From contig OX359246.1 in assembly GCA_947179485.1 (NCBI GenBank), positions 25,544,001 to 25,608,000 on the forward strand: 64,000 bases of DNA, given 5' to 3'. Made by a program: the position numbers and the translations under genes. Below are positions 1 to 11,638 of the stretch, piece by piece. The stretch comes from Allacma fusca (Eukaryota > Arthropoda > Collembola > Symphypleona > Sminthuridae). How positions within the stretch are numbered: position 1 is the first letter of the stretch; each line of letters starts with the position of its first letter. The notes beneath the pieces are model-generated. The model made no database searches. It was not told the DNA's origin and worked only from the letters and a program-made list of their open reading frames with translations.

Positions 1-1249
1 TTTGTTTAATAAACATGGCATGGGCGATTTTTTTCGCAATAAAAATTCTGAAATCGAAATTATTAGCAGCAATGAAACAAGCTTGCAGGAAATTAACACT
101 TAGGTCATTGAAGTCCACACGTTACAAATATTTATTGCTAAAAAATAATTAACAATTAATATATAATACTGCACGGTAGTTCTTTTATATGGCCTAATTA
201 TTAATAAATCTTTTTTAATATAATTAAATAATAGCATTCCCTAGCATCCAATATATTAAAAGTATATCATGTATATTAAGTTGCCATTAATTTGTACACG
301 CATTTCACGTATATGTTGTGAAAAATTCCAGGATATTTCGGAACGGAACGGGTTCGGAACGGAAAAAATAGCATAAAACGGAACGGAACACAACCTATAA
401 CGGAAAAAATACTTTACTACTTTGTTCCGAACGGTGTCAGTTCAAATGTTCCGATGTCCCGACTGCCGGAACGGAACCGGGAACAATATTATTTGTAGGT
501 TTCGGAACGGAACGGTATTTCCTACGGAACAAAAATGTTGAACACATTGGAAGCTCTACCAAGTGGATTCTTTGTAGTTAGAGTGTCGGGATGATTAGGA
601 CCTTGTAATTATTTCAATTCACATTTTCAGAATTTTATTATAAGGTTCTCGAGCCTCTTCCAATTTTCCCTCGTTTCTTAAAACCAAGGCTAAGTTACTT
701 TTTGTAGCTAAAGTTGTCGGATGATTTAATCCGTAAATCTTAATCCATAATTGTAGGGTTGTTCGGTGTATATTTGGATGGCAGTACTATAGCTTCGAAC
801 GCCGAATAGTTTGTCCGCCCGAATTGTCCGAAATTTTATGACTCGCTTTGTGCAAATTTGTTAACCTTGGTCAAGAATTCTGACAACGTCATAAATCTTA
901 TCAAGTAAGTTTTCTGACTCCTGGTTAAGATTTGGACAAATTCCTTAACCGAATCTGCGATTTTATCAATGTTGTATTTCACATATGCCAATTAAGTGCA
1001 GATTACGTTACTCGATTTTTTTGGCGGTTTGAATCATACAATGAATTTGGTAGTAACCAACACATCTAGCAAATAGGTAATAATTGTGAAGCAGAATAAG
1101 TGCTTCTTTCAATGTAGCTTCTGCATGGCTGAAAATGGCTTCGATAAGATCTCTTGGAATTTAATCCGGATTTAGTATCGCCATGACATCCAAACATTGA
1201 AGAGCCAGCTTCTGGGACCCGGATATTTAGTTCTTATTTTCAAAACGTC
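1..1249. other. Non-coding left edge with CGGAAC-word patch
   Basis: No gene is supported here. About 341-545 is dominated by the word CGGAAC/GTTCCG in both orientations, interleaved with AT-rich spacers. It is not a clean tandem array with a fixed period. The rest is AT-rich unique-looking DNA without a convincing open frame. Confidence 0.5.
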
Positions 1250-1710
1250 GTTGATGTGTTCTTGTGGCTCAAACAAACGCTTTTTATCTCGCGTATCATA
1301 ATATATTGATTGATGAGCTAATGAAATTCCATGTAAATCCACACGATATAATATGGATACGGGATTTCTTACTTAATAGTCAGCAGTGCTGTCGGAATGG
1401 GAAAATGTTATCACCTTTAACAAATGTTTGTAATGGATCCCAAAGGGTACTAAATTAGCCCCATTATTGTTTATTATACTAATTTATTCTTTCCTCAAGA
1501 CGATTTTCACGAAGTATGGATCAAAATCAAATCCATTATATTTATGTATCCACGGTTTTTGTCCATGAAGTGGTGTTAGAGGAGAAGAATAATTGTACAA
1601 ATCTATCCCTAAAATGGAAAAGGCATTCGACGACGTTAGCAAATGCGGTTTGTTGAGAAAAATATGGAACTTAATTCAAAAACGTCCGTCCAATTAACAA
1701 TTGACTAGTA
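1250..1710 (+). pseudogene. Broken non-LTR retrotransposon reverse transcriptase fragment
   Basis: The frame at 1264-1458 reads like the palm/fingers region of a LINE-type (Jockey/CR1-like) reverse transcriptase: a segment ending in IIWIRDFLLNSQQ matches the usual 'hxxWIxdFLxxRxQ' block. The expected 'PQGTxLGPLLF' block follows, but in another frame, as PKGTKLAPLLF at about 1440-1473, so at least one small indel separates them. A further piece near 1613-1700 resembles the 'DDVSKWCxxNNMxLN' region, split between two more frames. The YxDD catalytic strand is not recognisable. This is a decayed fragment with no ends, no endonuclease and no poly-A tail identified. The exact clade is inference. 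Confidence 0.6.
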
Positions 1711-4700
1711 ACAGCCCTGTGCTTCACAGGGGCAATTGCATACTTGCAGAGATGGTAGTGTGAGTGTGGGTGTAGAGGCTAAATGTCTTAGGAATCAAGT
1801 CCAGTCGTACAGACCTAAATCTTGCGCGCTTATTTTAACCGTAGCGCGCGAATTTTAATAGCCACAAACTCCATCCCTAGGCAATTAATTTATAAGGATT
1901 GTAGTCGTGGAAAAAAATACAAACATAACTATGAATGTATGGTGAAGTAATTCCAAGAGCCAGCGAGAGCAAGCTTTTGGGCAAACATATAAATTCAAAA
2001 CCCACATGGAATGTCCACATCAATTCAGTTTATTAACTAACAGCGAACTTACGTAATTATATTTATTCAACAAAAATTGAAGCACTTGAAATTTTCAATT
2101 AAGGAATTAAAATATTGTGCATGAAGCTTATAGTGGAGTCATAGTGGAATATTCCAGCGCAGTTTGGCTCTGTAATCTCAGAAAGATAAAGGTAAAATTA
2201 TTACAATGGAAAAGCGCGCAATCTCACTAATACTGTATTAAGGAAATCTGTGCACAGACATGACTGTTACGAAGTAATGGAATCAATTAAACAGGAAACT
2301 ATTCTTAATAGATTAACGGACCAATGTATAAAATTTGGTAAATCACTCTGCAAATCCCGTAGAATACGCTTTGTTCTTAAATTAAGATTTAATGACTTTA
2401 AGAAAAGTATAGTTAAAGTAAGTAAAGTATAGTCAAATCATAGTTTACTGTATGAAACTAATTGTGGGCAAAATAGATTTCTATAGTCAACTATTACAAT
2501 TCTCACCTTAAAAATCCGTAAGCTTAGTAACTTAGTTAGACGTAGTCAATATGCCGAATATGCTCAAACAATCCAATGAAATCGGATAAAGATTAATACG
2601 ATATTATACATTAATTTATCTTTACTGTCTGCTATCTTCAATGTTGCATGCTAAAAATGCTTCCTTGCAGTATAAACCTTAAGTATCCAACTGATATTTT
2701 ATAAGCTGATATAAAATAAGACAACGTTTCTTAAACATATCTCTACCATTCATACACACTCCTTCTAATAAGCTTCAGGATACCACGGAATCCTTCCATG
2801 TATCTTCTAAGAATTTTCGTAGTTAATTTAATACTAGAAGTAATCTCTTCACAGAAGAGTTATGTTTGTATTAAAGGATTTATTTTTTCTAGTAAATAAC
2901 TCCCATTATATTAATACTGCACACCCTTCCTCCACATCATAAAATAATAAGTATACATATAATTAGATGTACGTACGTCATTCCCTCTATGAAGAACATA
3001 AATAAAACCATCTTCCACATTTGACCCTTGTTTAAACCCCATTGCGTAGGAAGCTTCACTTGTAAAATAGATTCACGAATATTGATCCTCGCATAAAATA
3101 GTATTGAAATTACCTCAAATAAATGTTCATTAACTCTAAAGGAAGTCACACTACAGCTGACTGACCCTCCAGAAGCACTTGTGCCATGCGTACACACATA
3201 ATATAAATAATTATATACCAATATTAGTACATTGATTTTTTATTACACCCCTTTAACTACATTTTTAATGACTTATTAAAAATAAACTTATCCTATATAA
3301 CCTAAAGTATTTCATTATATTTAGGGCTATGTTTCTGAATATGTTTGTCAAGCAAGGGAAGATTAATCATGCTTGCATCCTTGTAATTACTCTGAATCAG
3401 GGATGCGCAAAGGAAATAACCTTCCTTCACCCTTCCTTCCGAAATACATAAACTCATTTTCGCCTTCATACTTCTCTAAAGACAGCCTTCCTTCAATTTT
3501 ACATTACTACTCGTTTTAAAAAAAATTGCACAAGCGGGATTGAGTGCAGTGAAGAGCGCTGGCATATGTTGTCAGTTGTGAGTTCACAAATTGGCTGTAA
3601 CGCTGCGCTAGGAGCAAAACATCGATGCATGTGTTATGCTTTCTAGGTATTGATATTTGGCGTACCTGGAAGCCTTCATAGAGTAGAGGGCTAATATTTA
3701 GGTACCCTTCCTTCGCAGTCCTTCGTTGCTAGTTTTTGTAGGCCCTTTATTTTAATGGCCGAATTGATCAGAAAATTTGTCATCCTTCCTATGCATGTGT
3801 GTAGAGCGAGAATCCTATGTACAAGGCTCATTTCTCTTTTGTTTTTTGCTACTCATAGACTACTGAAATGGATTCCAAATGTTTTCAAAAATTATAAACC
3901 CAACTTCGAGTCCAGGATGTATGGGATTGGAATGAAATATAAGATCAAATTTAGTTCCCTTGGCCAAAGACCCAAACGGCAGATTTGGAACAGAATTTCC
4001 ACTCAAATTGTTAGGTTTCCACTTTAGCGTATCTATATTTAAAACTCTAAACGGTGAGGTTGTCATCGCAAATCAATGCGAAACCGCGCGATATTTTGAC
4101 GCCCTGATATGCACCATCGCAAATCACATCATACATGGGGGCTACTCGCGAGTGACGAGTGCACTCAACACACTCCTACTCACACTCACAGGGGAGTAGC
4201 AAGGTAAAGAGTAGGAGTGAAGGCGCCAAAAACTTCGTGAGTTAGAGTGGTATAAGTCGAAGCATAGAAAAAGAGTAGGAGTAGGAGTAGCTTGCTTTGC
4301 TACTCACTATTTCTCTTACCATTGTATTAATCGCATAAAGCTAGCATTGCCACGCTAAAAGATTGGCGGATACTTCGAAATATTTCATAATTTTAAACAA
4401 ACAATCGTGTGCAATGCCGACTTATGTACAAGCCATGCATTGGAAGACAAAATATGTCACAGATTAGAAATAAATCTTGAGCATACTTCCAGGTGTTGTT
4501 ATTATTAATAGTCATTTATTGTAAACTTCGTCGGTATTTGTCATTGAATTTTGACTATAAAATTAAATTGAACTATTTTGTGCTTAGTATTCGCTTTCAT
4601 AATTATAAGGAAAATTTTTGTCTTAATATTTGCAAATATTTCGTTGAAAACATTGAGTAACTCACGAGTGGTGAGTAGGAGTTGTGAGATTTGAAGTTAG

Positions 4701-5601
4701 CGCTGTGAGTAGGAGTAGGAGTTTTACATTCTCAGTAACACTACGAGTGGGCAAGAGTAGGAGTGGTGGATTTTTTCTCTATGGGAGTGCGAGTGTGAGT
4801 GCGAGTGGGGAAAAAACCTACTTCTATGAATCACATACACAAGGTTATTCTTTAATTTTAAATTTACCCGTCATAAATCCAATTAAATGAACACACCATG
4901 CTTCAGTAGCCTACACATTTGACCATAATCCTACCACGGCCGAGTCTACCTGTTTTGTAGGCTAGGTTTTAGAGTATCTTCCAGCAGGATATTTGACCTA
5001 CAAGCCTCTTCAAAAATTTCATGGCCCCCTAAAAATAGCCTACAATTAGGCCTACGTGTAGGATAGGCGGACACCTTTGATACGAAAGAAATCCATCCAC
5101 AATTCTGCTTAAGAATTACTCATCGTCAATTAAGTAGAGCCTACCAGAAAATTCTTGGGAAATCTATTGAACGTATAAGAAATCTTTCTATCGTTTTGCA
5201 ATCATTGATGTTTTAAGCACTATAACTCTCAAATGCTTTCTTTGGAGCAATACGGAATGCTTCGTCGTACCCTTTTGCCCCCATTAAAAAAACCTCAAGC
5301 GTAGACATTTGTTAGCACAGGACGGAACGGTCACCCTTCCTTGACATTATTCTGCTCTTCTTGCTCCTCCAGTTACTGTTATAAAAGATTCAACGGCAAT
5401 GACTCCAGTGCAGTCAATCAACAGTGTCTGTTGTGGCTCTCCACACATATACAACTCCCGGTTGCTCATATTTCTCAAGACTTGGATTTTAAATCATTAT
5501 ATTTTTTTACCTTTGACCCTCACAAGTTTCACTTTCTATTACATCTACCATCTATTGTTGTCTTAAAGTACATTTCAAAGACTTGTACTTATTATTAGAC
5601 A
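1711..5601. other. Gene-poor stretch, decayed DNA
   Basis: No supported gene. The stretch contains three patches in which one short word is over-represented: CCTTCC (3410-3735), GAGTAGG/CCTACTC (4140-4815) and GTAGGC/GCCTAC (4900-5130). A minus-strand frame at 2937-3221 and plus-strand frames at 3755-4199 have no recognisable homology and were not called. Confidence 0.45.
4140..4815. repeat. GAGTAGG-word region, possibly a fold-back
   Basis: The left part (4145-4200) carries ACTCCTACTCACACTCAC. The right part (4660-4810) carries GAGTAGGAGTAGGAG and GAGTGTGAGTGCGAGTGGGG, roughly its reverse complement, with ~350 bp of AT-rich DNA between. This could be the imperfect inverted arms of a fold-back element, or just two low-complexity patches on opposite strands. 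No target-site duplication was identified. Confidence 0.35.
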
Positions 5602-7535
5602 ATGGGCATGTCCAACGTCATAAATTCCGGAAGACTCGAGTGCTCCCTTTGCAACAAACCTATTGACATCAGAAGTTCCAATATTCGTGAAGGGTCGGTG
5701 ATTTGCTGTAGTTACTTCCCTAACCTGGCGCCACCTAAGGACCAGCCTTGTCCATTTAGTATGTCAGGATGCGAAGCTGTTTTGAGTGTCGACGAGGTCG
5801 AGAGTCATAAATTCGACTGCCAATTTTCGTAAGTAATTTTCGGATATCGTCACCGATTGCTTAAAATCAATTATATTTTAGAGAAATTACAAAAAGGATT
5901 CGAATCCGATATGTGGTTCGACACAAATGAAATGGTAATAGTTGAGGATTGTGTCTCGTGTTTATCAAATGTTTGATATGGCCCTTCATAATAAATCCAA
6001 AACAATAAAATAGATGTAATAGAATACTTTGACAACTCTGTAGGTCCATGAAATTCTGCTCGTTGCTGTGGATCTCGAATTGTGAGGATGAAACCGCATC
6101 CGTTGACCTTTTGGACCACCTTGCGAGGAAGCACTCAATGGAAAGTGTAAACGTCAAAGATAGTGGATCCTTACAAGTTGTTCAATCTGGAGATATCCGG
6201 GGACTTGGGAAAATCCATTGGAATTTGATTGTGATCATCTGTGAAGGTGTGAAATTTATCTTGCGAACAACACTCATTCATCGTAAAACCATTTCATGGA
6301 GTGTGGCAGTTCTTGGAAGTCCTGAAACTGCAGGGAGGTTCAATGCAATCATCACTATTTTATCACAAACGGTAAAGAAAATTCATTTTGGAAAAGATTG
6401 ATTATTAGACATTGTGTCTGGAAGCATTTAATTCTTACTCAAATGAAGCATTTCGGAATATTTATGCTCGTATAGGGTAACTCATTACGATGGAAAGGTC
6501 CAGTTCTGTCCATTAAGGAGCGCCACCTCTCGTCCCCAGATTTCGTCCTGCCCGTTACCGAGCTCCAGGAATTTTCTGCGCAATCTGGTATGAAAGTAAT
6601 GCAAATATATTGATTTTTAAGGAAATGCAACGGAAGTTAAGCTGTGTATAAAACTAGTATTTTATATGAATTGGATACATTATGTACGTCTAAATTATAA
6701 TTAAACAGTTAAACTTTTGATCTCAGGTGACTGCAGATATGAATGGCGATTGGTGATTCTAATCGAAAACAAATCCACCCAGTATCCTTCAACCTCAAAG
6801 GAAATTCCCGTTTGTACCAATCAAGCTTCCCCAATTTGTGTGACTGCTGCATCCGTCATTCGACGTTATGTTTGTGTTGGTTGTCACAAGGGCATTTATG
6901 TTGGATATATGTCCTGGTACCGGTGCGTGAGCAACGGGAGTTCTGATGATTTTTGTCAGACCTGCGTGAATTCCGATATTGAAGACCGTATATTCGTACG
7001 AATCCCTACATATGGCAATTTCCGTGTACCCCTGTACTTCAATTCACTGTCAGCTGCTTTTAATAACGGTAATCTTTACTTCCGATAAAGAATTATAGCT
7101 TCATACTTTATTATTACCTTACACTAATGATGGAATAGTTAATGATGCTCATATAAAATTCCAAACATTTTTATTTTTTCAGGTCACATGACTTTTGAAA
7201 TTGGCTATGATACACACTTTGACAGCAATATCGTTGCCGACAGCGATTCCGATGACGACAGCGATTCTAATGACAGCAGCGATTATGATGACAGCAGTGT
7301 ATTCAATGACAGCAGTATATCTGATGTCGACAGAGTATCCGACGCCCACAGAGTTTACGATGGCGACAGAGTATCCGATGCCGGCACAGTTTATGATGTC
7401 AACAGAGTTTACGATGGCGACAGAGTTTCAGATGTCAACAGTATATCCGATGCCCGCAGAGTTTCCGATGGCTACAGACTTTCCCATGCCGACAGAGTAT
7501 CCGATGACAACAGCGTATCCGATGCCGACAGCTGA
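5602..7535 (+). CDS. SINA/SIAH-like protein with ZZ-like finger and acidic repeat tail
   Basis: Five-exon model: 5602-5828, 6044-6371, 6476-6587, 6727-7068, 7183-7535; 453 aa, all phases match. SIAH family members are E3 ubiquitin ligases with a RING, two SIAH zinc fingers and a TRAF-like substrate-binding domain. Exon 1 starts like a RING (LECSLCNKPID) but lacks most later ligands. It then has a good SIAH finger (CPFSMSGCEAVL..H..C). Exon 2 completes finger 2 (HLARKHS) and enters the SINA/TRAF-like fold, which continues through exon 3 (LRWKGPVLSI, like SIAH RLTWEATPRSI). Exon 4 ends that fold and adds a ZZ-like motif (YVCVGCHKGIYVGYMSWYRC, then FCQTC). Exon 5 is an Asp/Ser tail built of 18-bp units. 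RING loss suggests a non-catalytic adaptor or a diverged ligase; that is inference. ATGGGCATG offers two start codons, and an untranslated 5' exon is possible. Confidence 0.75.
7200..7525 (+). repeat. 18-bp coding tandem repeat
   Basis: Degenerate 18-bp units of the form GATGNCNACAGAGTNTCC encode six-residue blocks such as DRVSDA and DGDRVS in the last exon of the SIAH-like gene. Because the unit is a multiple of three, a second frame is also open for ~375 bp. Confidence 0.8.
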
Positions 7536-7703
7536 TTTCAGACATCCCTTTTCGCATATGTTTAATCTATAAGTACCTGCACTAATTTTACTCTATCCCT
7601 GTAAAATACATAATGTGAGCACTCTTATGTTTGGATACGAATTCCAGAACATCAAGTAGCTGATGGCTTGTCTTGATACTCCAACTCGCAATTCCCAATT
7701 ACG

Positions 7704-7831
7704 GTTTTGTCAAACACAGTAAATTTCCCTACTCACTCGCTCCAACTGATCTCAGAATAATAATAAGATTGTAGCTACGCAAAAACAAATATACAAATCC
7801 AGTGAGCCCACTTTTACTGTTAGCAACAGAC
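7704..7831 (-). repeat. Left copy of ~128-bp direct repeat, promoter-like
   Basis: This copy matches 17854-17981 in the same orientation, ~10.15 kb away, with scattered substitutions and small indels. Shared blocks include GTTTTGTCAAACACAGTAAA, CTCACTCGCTCCAACTGATC and ACGCAAAAACAAATA. Read on the minus strand it contains TCAGTT, an arthropod-type initiator word, followed by GCGAGTGAGTAG, which resembles a splice donor. No gene follows on its minus-strand downstream side. Confidence 0.7.
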
Positions 7832-8559
7832 ATTGAAAACGTTATCAAATAACGTTATTGAAAAACGTTATTAACCAAAACGTTGATCTAACGGATTTTG
7901 ATAAATAAAACGGAAATCGTCACCAAAAAATTCGGTTAACCGAAAACAAACAGTAAACTGGTTTAATTTAAAACGGAAGCGATAACAGTTACTCGAGTTC
8001 CGATTCGATTCAGGTTTTCCACCCCAAGAGGTTCTCTTGTTAGCTGATGTCATTATTCATAGTTACCATCTCTGTCGATGCCGCTTTGCATTATGTTGAC
8101 TTGATGGTACTTATGCTTGTTTGGATGGCTCCAAGGATTGACCGATTATTTGTGCATTTGTTTTAGTAACCGCTAGCAATTAGTCCAGATACGCCGAAGT
8201 GATTTCGCTTAGCTTACGTCCAACTGAGGGGCGTTTAAAAGAGGGCGTCCCACACTCCTATTTGGCTTTAACTCCTATTTGAAGTTGTATATTTATCCCT
8301 GGATGCTGGTATCCTTAAACCCTACCTACATATACATACATGTGGAACATCCCTATGTTGCACATTTAAGTCACGACATTGTAATTGGGATTTAAAACTT
8401 ACATGTTGCTTGTCGCGTTCACAAGTAAGGTAAGGCATTGCAAATTTTGATCTGGCGTCCGTAATTGTACATATGTACGTGTACTTGACAAAAACATATT
8501 TGATCTGAGTAGTGGTTATAGTGGAGGTACCCATGTTAAAATTCCCCATGTTAATTTTG
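7832..8559. other. Intergenic, AACG-rich with a 14-bp palindrome
   Basis: About 7830-7990 repeats the words AACGTT/AACGG, and 7931-7944 is the perfect palindrome TTCGGTTAACCGAA. No gene is supported through 8559. Confidence 0.4.
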
Positions 8560-8960
8560 CACGGGTTAAACAAACGGCAGTAGACACCCATGTTAAAAAA
8601 TTACCCACGTTAATTATATGGCAGTAGACACTCTTGTTAATTTGAGAACCTACGTCAGTGATATGGTTCGCATCACATGTATACCTAAGTAAATGATCTC
8701 GAGTTGCTCATGTTACTAAATGCGCAGGAGCTGCTCGTGTTAAATGAGTATGTATGTACTTCACGTGTTAATTAAATGGCAGTAGATGCCCATTTTAAAT
8801 AAGTGGGTATGTACATCTCGTGTTAATTAAATGGCAGTAGACACTCATGTTAAATAAGTGTGTATGTACATACCGTGTTAATTAAATGGCAGTAGATGCC
8901 CACGTTAATTAAATGCGTATGTACTTTCCACGTTAATGAATAAGCTGTCCATTTTAATTC
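8560..8960. repeat. Degenerate ~55-60 bp tandem array
   Basis: Units contain GTTAATTAAATGGCAGTAGA followed by CCCATGTTAAATAAGTG-like sequence and GTATGTAC. The best-preserved copies lie at 8765-8920, with period about 55 bp. The array sits at the left side of the Polinton relic. Confidence 0.7.
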
Positions 8961-9168
8961 AATGGGCATGAGTTGCGCATGTTAAATTCGGACATGGATA
9001 GAATTCCCTCACGGTACCATTCGCACATAGAAAAATACTCAAAACAATTACTTCGCCGTCGTAAACAACCAGACATACTGAAGAAAAAATACATGCACAA
9101 ATGATACAAACAGGGCAGAATCTTGTACTTTTCTGCTCTTCAGAAAACAGACGTACGCAGGTTGAAAT

Positions 9169-9285
9169 CATACAGAGGGGAGACCTTACAAGTGTATCAT
9201 ACAGAGGGGAAACCTTAATAGTGTATCATACAGATGGGAGACCTTAGAAGTGTATCATACAGAGGGGAGGTCTTACAAGTGCAGG
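9169..9285. repeat. 29-bp tandem repeat, four copies
   Basis: Four near-identical units of CATACAGAGGGGAGACCTTA followed by CAAGTGTAT lie between the upstream array and the first zinc-finger exon. Confidence 0.8.
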
Positions 9286-9722
9286 CATAGCATACGGAGG
9301 AAGTTCCATACGATTGTTGGAACATCAGAAAACAATGCTACGTAGGACAATTTGCTTTCACACGTTCCATTATTAGTTGGCTAACCATGGTGACAGACTT
9401 GGAGTTTAATTTGAGTTGAAAATAGTGGTTGGTATTGTAATGGAGGTAGGAATGAAAGGAATGAGTGAAGGCTAGTGAACAGAAAAGGAATTATTGCAGG
9501 GATAAGACCGTTCGTCTTGAGAACGCATTTTTGAAATATGAAACCATTTATTGCACATCGATATTGGACAGTATGGCAAGTAAAGAAAAAACAGCTCAGT
9601 CGTTTGGTTATAGTTCATGAGTGATAATCCAGTGAGTAATTTACCCCAAGTCTTTTGTAAGGATCCGACCGAGTAATTAGTTGGCTTTAATTGGAAAGTG
9701 CAAAGTGGTTGTTTATTGTAAA

Positions 9723-10070
9723 ATGGAAGTGTGCACTGTTTGCGGAAAGGGATATGATAACTTGGACAATCATAATGACCAATTTCACATGGACTGGGCA
9801 GCAATTTTTGGACGGGAACCATTCATAGGTAATTAAGAATACTAGAAATACATTTATTGTTCAGAGTATTTCTTTTGTGAATGAATCATGTTTCCAACAG
9901 AATTAATTTACGAGACAAGTGTTTTTAAATGAGTCATTTTACACATTTTAGAATCAGAATTGGAGATGGTCCGTGCGAACACTGATACGGATATGCCATT
10001 GGGGCAGGAAAATGAAAATGGAATGGAAAAACCCGTTGAGTCAATTAGTGCGAGTGGAGACACCGCATAA
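9723..10070 (+). CDS. Small C2H2 zinc-finger protein, two exons
   Basis: Exon 1 (9723-9828) begins with ATG and encodes a finger, CTVCGKGYDNLDNHNDQFH, near the N-terminus. It ends with phase 1 at a GT donor (GGTAATT). Exon 2 (9952-10070) is acidic and low in complexity and ends in TAA, giving 74 aa. The TAA lies directly before a good donor sequence (AAAGTAAGA), so the frame may once have continued into the downstream acidic exons and been closed by mutation. The function is unknown. A DNA- or protein-binding finger at the N-terminal side of a mobile-element gene set is the most that can be inferred. Confidence 0.45.
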
Positions 10071-10204
10071 AGTAAGACATTGATTATTGTTGTTGTTTTT
10101 GCGTTGATGTAGTTACATGAGGTTTTAAATATTATTTAATTGTTAAATATTAAATTATTAATTTAAATGGGCTTAATAGTTTCAGAATGACAGAATGAAT
10201 TCTT

Positions 10205-11101
10205 GAACGCGGACGATGGGGACAATGACGGTGATAATGTTGACGGTATTGTGAATGCAGCTCATATTGCAGAAGGAGAGTGTGGGAACATTGCAGTCTT
10301 GCGTAAGTAAATAATTACATACGATCTCCTATTTCACAGGCCTTATATTAGATTAGATATAGTGATTCACGCAAGTATATAATTGATAATGATGTAATGT
10401 AGGTAACGTAACTGATGATTTGGCCAATGATTCAACTGGAGCTGACAATGAGTCAGATTATCATTTCGGACTGGAATGTAATCAATCGCTATTGGGGAGC
10501 AATGCTCCTGGGATCAGGATGACACAGCCAGATGGTAAAAACTAGTATTCACAGTACATTTTGTTAAAATAAACTAGAACGAAGTGGATAATATTATCAA
10601 TTATGCAACTTTTTTTTTTGCGTAGATAATGCCAATCATGGTGATTTTCAACGCAACTCAACTAGCTCTAATTTTTTAGAGATTCGCCACGAGACTCTTC
10701 CTCCGCCGGAAATAATGACAAGAGACCATATGGAACTGACAATGAACAGCCCGGATGCAGCTTTTGGGAATATAGAGCCAACAGGGCAGCGACAAGAGCA
10801 TCAAATGTCAATGGAACCGGAATTTTATCAGAATGCCCCAATTCAACTGGAACTGACACCGGCAGGACCCAACAACGATTTAGTGCAGAACATGGAGGGG
10901 ATTTCAAACGAATTCGAATCACACCACCAGGATTCGGGCATGGGAGATGTAGACAAGGTGGAGAACCAGGATTCAAAGAACCGGGAGATGTTCTCGGACA
11001 AGAGGTCCTCCATCGGGGAGAACGTAATGTCTACTTTGAAAGTGAAGCGAATGAGGAAAACACCATTGGTAATTATCAGCTCAGACGAGGAGAGCAATTA
11101 G
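10205..11101 (+). CDS. Acidic low-complexity exons upstream of PolB
   Basis: Three exon-like segments keep phase: ~10205-10302, 10403-10534 and 10626-11101. They encode an Asp/Asn/Ser-rich protein without recognised domains that ends in a basic-then-acidic tail (KVKRMRKTPLVIISSDEESN) and TAG. The start is not defined; the first segment uses an acceptor at ..GACAG but has no ATG of its own. Between ~10680 and 11101 a second plus-strand frame is also open. That frame exits at the donor after 11101 with the phase needed by the next exon at 11199, so the real frame here is ambiguous. Located inside the Polinton relic, just before the polymerase. Confidence 0.4.
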
Positions 11102-11198
11102 GTAATATCTATTGTACTTTTATAGACATGAGTTTTGCATAAATGCTGCTTCTGTCGACATATGCACATATGTGTTATCATTTGTTTTCATATTATAG

Positions 11199-11638
11199 AC
11201 GAAGCTGATCAAAATGAGGAAGTTGATGAAGGGAATGTGTCGCAGCAGCAACAACAACAACTACAAGAACAACAACAACATGATGAAGAGGAACTGAGGC
11301 TGACAATCCAGTCATATCGAGATCGACTCTGCCCTATATGTACAATTCATTTTACTTCCCGTGTAGATTTGGACGTACATAATTTCAATGTGCATAGACA
11401 TCTCTACTATGCAAGTGATGCACACAATATCCAATCTGGCGGTAGTTTAAATACTAATGAAAATAATAACTTAGGATTAAGATTTCCACTCACTCATGAA
11501 AAACATGAGTATTTCCATGACAACAAAGAAGAATTATGTCATAAGATTTGTGGATTCTCTCAAATTTCTTCCAGACTCATTGGAAAATATAGTGGAGACA
11601 GCTCGAAAAGATGGTACAGAAATATTAACAACAGTTAA
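11199..11638 (+). CDS. C2H2 finger and poly-Gln exon at the PolB 5' side
   Basis: After the acceptor TATTATAG, the exon encodes an acidic, glutamine-rich stretch, then a C2H2 finger with CPICTIHF and HNFNVHRH (C-x2-C ... H-x4-H), then a polar tail that overlaps the first ~140 bp of the polymerase frame in another register. The overlap suggests that a fused zinc finger-polymerase protein has been split by a frameshift at ~11500-11520. The alternative is two separate genes. The finger is clear; the gene model is not. Confidence 0.5.

Noticed and set aside
2937-3221. Minus-strand 94-residue frame (TSASGGSVSCSVTSFRVNEH)
   Set aside because: It has some coding-like texture and a GAG/GTAATT donor, but no recognisable family, no partner exon and decayed surroundings.
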